From contig JANQQO010000155.1 of assembly GCA_028289305.1 (NCBI GenBank), positions 1-5,794 on the forward strand: a DNA stretch of 5,794 nt, read 5' to 3'. Shown piece after piece: positions 1-5,547 of the stretch (position 1 is the first letter of the stretch; each line of letters starts with the position of its first letter). The DNA comes from Rickettsiales bacterium (GTDB taxonomy: Bacteria; Pseudomonadota; Alphaproteobacteria; Rickettsiales; JANQQO01). The position numbers and the translations under genes were made by a program. A model generated the notes under the pieces. The model was not told the origin of the DNA. It saw only the letters and a program-made list of their open reading frames with translations, and ran no database searches.

Positions 1-22
1 AGAGAAAAATTCCCACTGAAAA

Positions 23-112
23 ATATAGGATATGGGATATGGGGGTTAGGATCTGGAAGAAAATACGCACTTCTTTCCCTAAATCCCAGACCCTATATCC
101 TAGATCCTTAAA
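23..112. repeat. Palindromic array of degenerate 7-bp repeats at the 3' end of metX
   Basis: Five consecutive 7-bp units start at 23, 30, 37, 44 and 51 and follow roughly ATNTRGG (ATATAGG at 23, ATATGGG at 30 and again at 37, GGTTAGG at 44, ATCTGGA at 51). After about 20 bp of spacer the complementary units follow in opposite orientation at 78, 85, 92 and 99 (for example CCTATAT at 92, CCTAGAT at 99), with a degenerate unit at 106 that contains the metX stop codon. Positions 28-50 and 78-100 are reverse complements at 18 of 23 positions. The spacer can extend the fold through GGAAG (55-59) and CTTTCC (74-79) with small irregularities. A metX transcript would therefore end in a long imperfect hairpin. 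No clear T-run follows, so it is not a standard intrinsic terminator. The repeat and the pairing are read directly; the function is unknown. Confidence 0.75.
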
Positions 113-1268
113 AAAAGCGGGTGGCGGAGCTGGTGAGGAAGCCGCGGATCGCCTCGAAAAACTGCGGCTCATGCAGCAAAAATGCGTCATGGCCTTTATC
201 GGAGGTCAGCTCAACAAAGCTCACATGCGGGGCGGCCCCGCTTAAGGCATGGACGATGCGCTTGGCTTCTTCGGCCGGGAACAGCCAATCGCTGGAAAAG
301 GAAATCACGCAGAATTCAGCCTGGGCCTTGGCGAAGGCGGCGCCGAGATTGCCGCCAAATTCCTGCTCGAGGTCGAAATAATCCATCGCCCGCGTGATAT
401 AGAGATAGGCGTTGGGGTCGAAGCGCTCAACAAAGGTGATGCCCTGATGGCGCAGATAGCTCTCGATTTGGAAATCGGCCTCAAAACCATAGGTGATCTG
501 CTCGCGATCCTGCAATTCGCGGCCGAATTTGCGGTGGAGACCAGATTCAGAGAGATAGGTGACATGGGCGGTCATGCGCGCCACGGCGAGCCCCTTAATG
601 GGGTAGCGTTTTTTCGTGATATACTTGCCCTCGCACCATCCCGGGTCGGCCATAATCGCTTGGCGGCCGATTTCGTGGAAGGCGATATTCTGCGCGGTGT
701 GGCGCGCGGCTGTGGCGATGGGAATCACCGCATGCACGTGCTCAGGGTAGCTAATCGCCCATTGCACCGCGAGCATACCGCCCATCGAGCCGCCGATAAC
801 GGCAAAGAGGCGATCTATGCCGAGCGCATCAAGCAGCAGGCGCTGGGCGCGCACCATATCAGCGATGGTGATGACCGGGAAGGAGAGGCCATAGGGTTTT
901 TTAGTCTTCGGATCCAGGGTTTTTGGCCCAGCCGTGCCCATACAGCCGCCGAGCACATTGGCGCAGATCACGTAAAACTGGTCGGTATCGATGGGTTTGC
1001 CAGGGCCCACCATATGCTCCCACCAGCCGGGCTTGCCGGTGACCGGGTGGGTGCCGCAGAGATATTGATCGCCGGTGAGGCCGTGGCAGATGAGGATCGC
1101 ATTGGTTTTTTCTGTATTGAGAGTGCCGTAAGTCTGATAGGCCGTGGAGAAAGCCGACAGCTCCGCGCCACTATCAAGCACCAGCGGCGTATCCTCCGCG
1201 AGCGTAATGATCTCGCCGACATCCACTTTTTTATAGGACGGGCCAAAAGGCAGGGTGGTGGATGACAT
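108..1268 (-). CDS. metX: Homoserine O-acetyltransferase (MetX, alpha/beta-hydrolase fold)
   Basis: Transfers an acyl group from acyl-CoA to the hydroxyl of L-homoserine, the activating step that commits homoserine to methionine synthesis; a cytoplasmic enzyme. The 386-residue product has the usual MetX length and landmarks: ICHGLTGDQY near residues 59-69 (oxyanion region), the CANVLGGCMGTAGP segment near 102-115, the nucleophile elbow GGSMGG with Ser161, Asp327 in SSDWLFP and His360 in KGHDAFLL, forming the Ser-Asp-His triad. The ATG at 1266-1268 is preceded by AGGAA at eight bases' distance, which supports this start. It lies 67 bp downstream of topA on the same strand and could be partly co-transcribed with it. 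Many family members use succinyl-CoA or accept serine instead; I cannot decide the acyl donor from motifs alone. The partner gene metW, often next to metX in proteobacteria, would lie beyond the left edge and is not visible. The stop codon merges into the heptamer array. Confidence 0.93.
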   Translation of the reverse strand: MSSTTLPFGPSYKKVDVGEIITLAEDTPLVLDSGAELSAFSTAYQTYGTLNTEKTNAILICHGLTGDQYLCGTHPVTGKPGWWEHMVGPGKPIDTDQFYVICANVLGGCMGTAGPKTLDPKTKKPYGLSFPVITIADMVRAQRLLLDALGIDRLFAVIGGSMGGMLAVQWAISYPEHVHAVIPIATAARHTAQNIAFHEIGRQAIMADPGWCEGKYITKKRYPIKGLAVARMTAHVTYLSESGLHRKFGRELQDREQITYGFEADFQIESYLRHQGITFVERFDPNAYLYITRAMDYFDLEQEFGGNLGAAFAKAQAEFCVISFSSDWLFPAEEAKRIVHALSGAAPHVSFVELTSDKGHDAFLLHEPQFFEAIRGFLTSSATRFF

Positions 1269-1303
1269 GATCGTGGTTCCTACATCTACATCTTCTTACT
1301 TAA

Positions 1304-1332
1304 GAGTATATGGTGACGGCCCTACGAGTATA
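1304..1332 (-). promoter_or_regulatory. Candidate metX promoter region with a 7-bp direct repeat
   Basis: On the minus strand TATACTC occurs twice, complementary to 1304-1310 and 1326-1332, exactly 22 bp apart. TATACT matches the sigma-70 -10 consensus at five of six positions, and the copy nearer to metX lies about 36 bp upstream of its ATG, a plausible distance. No good TTGACA-like -35 box lies 16-18 bp further upstream, so any promoter would be weak or activator-dependent. The spacing of about two helical turns would also suit a pair of regulator half-sites. This is inference from short matches. Confidence 0.3.
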
Positions 1333-1335
1333 GCC

Positions 1336-3900
1336 TTATTTCTTCGCTTTTTTCTTTGCGGCGGGTTTTTTGGCTTTGCCGGATTTTTTCTTGTTAAGCA
1401 GGTCGACAGCCTCTTCTAGGGTGAAGGCTTCGTGATCAGCGGATTTAGGCAGGCTCGCATTGATTTTCCCGTGTTTGACATAGGGGCCGTAGCGGCCATC
1501 GAATAGCGCGATCTCTTGCTCGTCATCCGGGTGTTTGCCGAGAACGCGTAAGGGCTTGGCCGCGGCACGCTTCCCGCCCTTACCTTTATTCTTTGCTGCC
1601 TCTGCGATGAGGGTGACCGCTCTGTTTAACCCTACGGTTAACACATCGTCTTCTTTGAGCGAGGTGAAGCCGCTATCATGGCGCAGATAGGGGCCGAAAC
1701 GGCCGATGCCGGCGGTGATTTTCTTGCCCGTCTCCGGGTGTTTGCCGATTTCACGCGGGAGAGAAAGCAGTGCAAGCGCTTGCTCGAGGGTGAGCTCAAG
1801 CGGGTTCATGTTTTTCGGGATCGAGGTGCGCTTTGGCTTCTCGCCTTCGCCGAGCTGCACGTAAAACCCATACGGGCCCTTACGCACGGTGACGGCCTCG
1901 CCCTCGTCATTTTCTCCCAATACACGCGGCTCGGTGAGCTGGGCAGCGGCCTCACCATCCTCGGTGCGCGCATCGCCAGAAAGCTGGCGGGTGAAGCGGC
2001 AATCCGGATAATTCGAGCAGCCGAGAAATGCGCCGAATTTACCCATCTTCAACGAAAGCCGGCCATCAGCACAGGATGGACAGGCGCGACGCTCTTCTAT
2101 GGTGCCCTCACCGGGGAAGAGGAAGTGTTCAAGCGATTGGTTTAATTGACGAATTACTTGCGTGACTTCAAGCTTTTGCGCTTCTTCCACATTGGTGAAG
2201 AAATCGCCCCAGAAAGCTTCGAGCACTTTTTTCCACTCTAATTCTCCCGCAGAAATTTGATCGAGCTCACCTTCCAAATTAGCGGTGAAATCATACTCAA
2301 CGTAGCGGTTAAAAAAGTTGGTGAGAAAGGCAACCACCACGCGGCCACGCGGCTCGGGGATAAAGCGTTTTTTATCGAGCGTGACATAGTTGCGATCCTG
2401 CAAAATCGAGATGATGCTGGCATAGGTGGAGGGTCGGCCAATGCCGAGCTCTTCCAGTTTTTTGACCAGGCTCGCCTCGCTATAGCGCGGGGGCGGCTCG
2501 GTGAAATGCTGATTCGGAGTGATGGTTTTACGCGTGACCGCGTCCCCTTCTGTCAGTGCCGGGAGCAGGCCGCTATCCTCACCTTCCTCCGCAGCCTTGC
2601 CGTCATCGCGGCTTTCGTTATAGAGGCGGTAAAACCCGTCAAACGCAATGGTGGAGCCGGTGGCGCGCAGGATGGCTTTTTTATCGTCGGTTTCGATGTC
2701 GGCGGCGACCTGATCGAGCACCACGCTCGCCATTTGGCTTGCGATCAGGCGCTTCCAGATGAGCGTATAGAGCGCCAGCGCGTCTTTATCGAGATAGGAC
2801 GCGACGGCTTTGGGCGTGCGCATGGGATCGGTAGGGCGAATCGCCTCATGCGCTTCCTGCGCATTAGCGGCTTTATTACGGTACATGCGCGGCTTTTCTG
2901 GCAGGTAGTTTTTGCCGAAATCACGCTCGATCAGATTGCGCGACGCGGCGATGGCCTCAGGCGCCACATCGATGCCGTCGGTACGCATATAGGTGATGAG
3001 GCCCACGGTTTCACCGCCAAGATCAACACCTTCATAGAGTTTTTGTGCAAGCATCATCGTGCGCTTCGCGCCAAAGCCGAGCTTGCGCGAGGCCTCCTGC
3101 TGCAAGGTGGACGTGGTAAACGGCGCATACGGGTTGCGCTTGGTTTGCTTTTTTTCGACCGTGGCAATGTGATACTGCGCTTTTTCCAGCTGCGCGGTGA
3201 TGGCGGTGGCCTGTTTTTCATCCGGAATTGCGAATTTATCGAGCTTCTCGCCATTAAAATGGGTGAGCTTGGCGGTGAACGGGGCGTTATCTTTATTGGT
3301 GAACGCGCCTTCAATACTCCAATATTCCTGGGTGACGAAATCTTCGATTTCCTGCTCGCGATCGCAGATCAAGCGCAGGGCAACGGATTGCACGCGGCCA
3401 GCAGAGCGGCTGCCGGGGAGTTTGCGCCATAAGACGGGGGAAAGGGTGAAGCCGACCAGGTAATCGAGCGCGCGGCGCGCTTGCTGGGCGTTGACCAAAT
3501 CCATATCAAGCGTGCGCGGCTGGGCGATGGCGTCTTGAATCGCTTTTTTGGTGATGGAAGAGAAGGAAATACGCTGGACCTCGACCGATTTGGGCAAGGA
3601 TTTGCGTTTTTTTAAGGCTTCTAAGATATGCCAGGAAATGGCCTCACCCTCACGATCGGGGTCGGTGGCGAGGATCAGCGAATCAGCGGATTTTACGGCC
3701 TTAGCGATGGCGGCGATATTCTTCTTCGCATCAGGAAGCTCCTCGTAGGTCATCGCGAAATCGTCATCAGGCAGCACCGAGCCATCCTTCGCTGGGAGAT
3801 CGCGGACATGGCCGTAGCTGGCGAGCACCTGGTAATCCTTACCGAGGTATTTATGGATGGTTTTGCTCTTAGCGGGAGATTCAACGATGACAACATGCAT
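1336..3900 (-). CDS. topA: DNA topoisomerase I (type IA, TopA)
   Basis: Relaxes negatively supercoiled DNA by cutting one strand through a 5'-phosphotyrosine link and passing the other strand through; acts on the nucleoid and needs Mg2+. The 854-residue product opens with the TOPRIM domain (roughly 1-115): Glu7 in VESPAKSKTI and the acidic triad Asp80, Asp82, Glu84 in DPDREGEAISWH. The catalytic tyrosine is Tyr304, followed by Arg306, in LITYMRTDG. The core continues through HEAIRPTD (351-358) and GIGRPSTYASI (486-496) to about residue 590. One four-cysteine zinc finger follows (Cys607, Cys610, Cys628, Cys634), then C-terminal repeats marked by GPYGFYV (675-681), GRFGPYL (733-739) and GRYGPYV (802-808), and a Lys/Ala-rich tail (838-854) likely to bind DNA. 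The ATG fits the conserved family N-terminus; the nearest purine-rich stretch, AAGGAAT, is 12-13 bases upstream, which is long for a Shine-Dalgarno site. The long open frames opposite it are shadows. Confidence 0.98.
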   Translation of the reverse strand: MHVVIVESPAKSKTIHKYLGKDYQVLASYGHVRDLPAKDGSVLPDDDFAMTYEELPDAKKNIAAIAKAVKSADSLILATDPDREGEAISWHILEALKKRKSLPKSVEVQRISFSSITKKAIQDAIAQPRTLDMDLVNAQQARRALDYLVGFTLSPVLWRKLPGSRSAGRVQSVALRLICDREQEIEDFVTQEYWSIEGAFTNKDNAPFTAKLTHFNGEKLDKFAIPDEKQATAITAQLEKAQYHIATVEKKQTKRNPYAPFTTSTLQQEASRKLGFGAKRTMMLAQKLYEGVDLGGETVGLITYMRTDGIDVAPEAIAASRNLIERDFGKNYLPEKPRMYRNKAANAQEAHEAIRPTDPMRTPKAVASYLDKDALALYTLIWKRLIASQMASVVLDQVAADIETDDKKAILRATGSTIAFDGFYRLYNESRDDGKAAEEGEDSGLLPALTEGDAVTRKTITPNQHFTEPPPRYSEASLVKKLEELGIGRPSTYASIISILQDRNYVTLDKKRFIPEPRGRVVVAFLTNFFNRYVEYDFTANLEGELDQISAGELEWKKVLEAFWGDFFTNVEEAQKLEVTQVIRQLNQSLEHFLFPGEGTIEERRACPSCADGRLSLKMGKFGAFLGCSNYPDCRFTRQLSGDARTEDGEAAAQLTEPRVLGENDEGEAVTVRKGPYGFYVQLGEGEKPKRTSIPKNMNPLELTLEQALALLSLPREIGKHPETGKKITAGIGRFGPYLRHDSGFTSLKEDDVLTVGLNRAVTLIAEAAKNKGKGGKRAAAKPLRVLGKHPDDEQEIALFDGRYGPYVKHGKINASLPKSADHEAFTLEEAVDLLNKKKSGKAKKPAAKKKAKK

Positions 3901-3917
3901 AGGCGCTGCGGGATTCC

Positions 3918-3941
3918 TTATACTATAGCTATATGTGACAA
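3918..3941 (-). promoter_or_regulatory. AT-rich candidate promoter/operator upstream of topA
   Basis: Just upstream of topA the minus strand has overlapping -10-like boxes TATAGT (complement of 3922-3927) and TATAAG (complement of 3918-3923), within an AT-rich patch that includes a perfect 10-bp palindrome TATAGCTATA at 3924-3933. A TTGTCA hexamer (complement of 3936-3941) resembles a -35 box but is only 8-12 bp away, too close for sigma-70. The region is a plausible topA promoter or regulator site, placed by composition and position only. Confidence 0.3.
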
Positions 3942-3995
3942 TTGCGCGGCGAGCTTTACATGAAGAAATCGGTTTTGCAAAGCAGAATTTAATTC

Positions 3996-4065
3996 GTTAG
4001 TGGTTATTGGTTAATCGTTAATGGTTATTGAAAAAACGAATAACGAGTAACGATTAACGATTCAC
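3996..4065. repeat. Palindromic array of degenerate 7-bp repeats at the 3' end of dprA
   Basis: Five contiguous heptamers in one orientation begin at 3996, 4003, 4010, 4017 and 4024 (GTTAGTG, then GTTATTG at 4003 and again at 4024, with GTTAATC at 4010 and GTTAATG at 4017). After the A-rich loop 4031-4036, four heptamers in the opposite orientation begin at 4038, 4045, 4052 and 4059 (GAATAAC, GAGTAAC, GATTAAC, GATTCAC). The consensus is about GTTANTS. Positions 4010-4029 pair with 4039-4058 at 18 of 20 positions, including 11 uninterrupted pairs (4010-4020 with 4048-4058), giving a strong hairpin with a nine-base loop. The last three sense codons and stop of dprA lie inside the right arm. There is no T-run on the minus-strand exit side, so it is not a textbook terminator. 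Repeat and pairing are seen directly; the role is unknown. Confidence 0.85.
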
Positions 4066-5256
4066 GAGCAAACTGACTCGGTTACCAGGCTGTCGGGCGA
4101 GGCTGCCAGCGAGTTCCAATTCGAGCAGGATGATCTGCACCAGCGGGGCAGACATATTGCTTGCCGTGATGAGATCATCAATAGCGGTGGGAGTGGTGCT
4201 GAGCGCGGCACGCACCGCATCACGCGCGGTATCCAGCGCGGTGGCATCAGCAAGTACGGGCATATCCGCAGAGAAGCTTTCGGATTCTTCCTCCAGCAGG
4301 TCTATTTGACCTGTTGGTTGGGTAAAACTAGGGGGTAGCGCATCGAGAATATCGCGGGCAGACTCAACCAGCGTAGCCCCTTGTTTGAGCAGGCGATTCG
4401 GCCCTTCAGCCCGCGGATCGAGCGGCGAGCCGGGCACGGCATAGACCTCACGGCCCTGCTCGAGTGCGAGGCGCGCGGTAATCAGCGAGCCGGAGCGCGT
4501 GGTGGCCTCAACCACCACCGTGCCGCGGGCAAGCCCGGAGATGATGCGATTGCGGCGCGGGAAATGCTGCGCGCGGGGAACAGCCCCGAGCGGCAATTCG
4601 GCAATAATCGCGCCTTGCGCGGCGATCGATTCGTAAAGCGCCTTGTTTTCAGGAGGATAGATCGTATCGACCCCGCCGGCGAGCACGGCGATGGTGCCAG
4701 TGGGAAGCGCGCCTTTATGCGCGGCAGTATCAATACCGCGGGCGAGGCCAGAAACCACAGTCATCCCCGCTTCACCGAGCTCACGCGCGAGGCGATGCGC
4801 AAACCGGCCGCCATTGGCCGAACAATTACGCGCACCCACCAGGGCGATCGCCGGTGCAGCAAGATATTCCGCCTGGCCGCGCAGTGTGATGAGCGGGGGC
4901 GGATCGTTGATCATACGCAGCAGCGGCGGATAATCTGGCTCAGGCAGGGCGATGCAGCGTGCGCCAATAGCGTCTAGGCGCGTTAATTCCTCTTCTGCTT
5001 TTTGTGGCGAGCATAACGTGATGGGTTTTTTGCGCCCGCCGCGCAACGAAAGCTGCGGCGCTTGCTCAAGCGCTTTTTCTGCATCACCGCACAGATTAAC
5101 CAAATGGTAAAACGCTTTGACGCCAACATTATCGCTGCGAAATAGGCGTAACCACGCCAAGCGCTCTGCCTCAGAGAGTGGGCGCTGCTCCGCACGCGCA
5201 AAGGCTTCGGCCGGCGCTTCTGCAAACGCCTCCGCGTATTCTGCTGTATAAGCCAT
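4054..5256 (-). CDS. dprA: DNA processing protein DprA (Smf family)
   Basis: DprA binds single-stranded DNA in the cytoplasm and loads RecA on it during natural transformation; the gene is also kept by many bacteria not known to be competent. The 400-residue product has an N-terminal helical region (about 27-125), then the Rossmann-type domain: ALVGARNCSANG (138-149), VVSGLARGIDTAAHKGAL (167-184), VLAGGVDTIYPPEN (191-204), FPRRNRIISGLARG (232-245), a serine-containing TRSGSLITA stretch (253-261) and VYAVPGSPLDPRAEGPNRLL (271-290). After an acidic linker (about 318-332), residues 340-397 look like the C-terminal winged-helix domain found in many DprA proteins. The ATG has AAGGAA five bases upstream, a good ribosome binding site. 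Two oddities: residues 5-24 are an Ala/Glu-rich quasi-repeat before the family-like part begins, and the final Val-Asn-Arg and stop come from the heptamer array. Confidence 0.96.
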   Translation of the reverse strand: MAYTAEYAEAFAEAPAEAFARAEQRPLSEAERLAWLRLFRSDNVGVKAFYHLVNLCGDAEKALEQAPQLSLRGGRKKPITLCSPQKAEEELTRLDAIGARCIALPEPDYPPLLRMINDPPPLITLRGQAEYLAAPAIALVGARNCSANGGRFAHRLARELGEAGMTVVSGLARGIDTAAHKGALPTGTIAVLAGGVDTIYPPENKALYESIAAQGAIIAELPLGAVPRAQHFPRRNRIISGLARGTVVVEATTRSGSLITARLALEQGREVYAVPGSPLDPRAEGPNRLLKQGATLVESARDILDALPPSFTQPTGQIDLLEEESESFSADMPVLADATALDTARDAVRAALSTTPTAIDDLITASNMSAPLVQIILLELELAGSLARQPGNRVSLLVNR

Positions 5257-5261
5257 CTATG

Positions 5262-5308
5262 TTCCTTCGTTCGCCGGGTAGTGTAGGAGAATGCGGATGA
5301 CAAACCAA
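5262..5308 (-). promoter_or_regulatory. Ribosome binding site and possible sigma-70 promoter of dprA
   Basis: On the minus strand AAGGAA (complement of 5262-5267) sits five bases before the dprA ATG and is a convincing Shine-Dalgarno site that fixes the start. Further upstream TTGGTT (complement of 5303-5308) and TACACT (complement of 5280-5285) are separated by exactly 17 bp and resemble -35 and -10 boxes at three and four of six positions. The spacing is ideal but the hexamers are weak, so the ribosome binding site is well supported and the promoter only possible. Confidence 0.4.
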
Positions 5309-5352
5309 GGATTTTATTACTTACCGTAGGTTGTATCTGGAAAGTGGGGAAT

Positions 5353-5422
5353 TTTTATAAGCGCCGTCCGTCTTCGCTCTTTGAGCTACGCCGGGACAGG
5401 CTACGGCTGCGCTCTTTTATAA
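5353..5422. repeat. GC-rich 54-bp segment between two TTTTATAA direct repeats
   Basis: TTTTATAA occurs at 5353-5360 and again at 5415-5422 and brackets 54 bp of much more GC-rich sequence (5361-5414). The inside contains a small hairpin GCTC-TTT-GAGC (5376-5386) and a doubled CTACG-containing motif. The arrangement resembles a small insertion with an 8-bp duplicated target, but an AT-rich octamer can recur by chance, and the ends lack a clear terminal inverted repeat. The direct repeat is seen; mobility is inference. Confidence 0.3.
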
Positions 5423-5441
5423 ATGACGTTCAAACGCCACT

Positions 5442-5486
5442 AAGGCTTTTCGCCAAACGATTGGCGGGCTTGCGGTCGCAAGCCTT
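5442..5486. other. Cluster of nested and alternative hairpins between plsY and dprA
   Basis: Two perfect small inverted repeats stand next to each other: CGCCAA-ACGA-TTGGCG at 5451-5466, and GGCTTGCG (5467-5474) with CGCAAGCC (5477-5484). In addition AAGGCTT at 5442-5448 can pair with AAGCCTT at 5480-5486, which would enclose the first hairpin but break the second, so two mutually exclusive folds are possible. The cluster lies about 60-105 bases downstream of the plsY stop. No T-run follows on the minus strand. It could be a dispersed structured repeat, a 3'-end protecting element or part of a small RNA; I do not recognise a named family. Confidence 0.45.
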
Positions 5487-5547
5487 GGGTCGCACCTCGT
5501 CGCCTTTGGCTCCTCCAAAAACACCGCTTGCCCCCCGTTTTCTTTAC

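Noticed and set aside
249..1265. 338-codon open frame on the plus strand opposite metX
   Set aside because: It is antisense to a clear MetX gene with an intact catalytic triad; its translation shows no family motif and mirrors the codon bias of metX.
1269..1335. SAM riboswitch upstream of metX
   Set aside because: Methionine genes in alphaproteobacteria can carry SAM-II elements, but this 67-bp leader shows no convincing pseudoknot stems or the conserved SAM-II core.
2257..3432. 391-codon open frame on the plus strand opposite topA
   Set aside because: Antisense to the conserved core of TopA, including the catalytic tyrosine region; a codon-bias shadow with no recognisable domain.
3996..4065. 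CtrA-type binding sites in the TTAA-containing heptamers
   Set aside because: CtrA sites are TTAA-N7-TTAA; here the TTAA copies are three bases apart because of the 7-bp period.
3996..4065. CRISPR array or rho-independent terminator
   Set aside because: There are no 20-40-bp repeats with unique spacers, so not CRISPR. The hairpin is AT-rich and lacks a T-run on the minus-strand exit side, so it does not meet the usual terminator pattern, although a role in 3'-end formation is possible.
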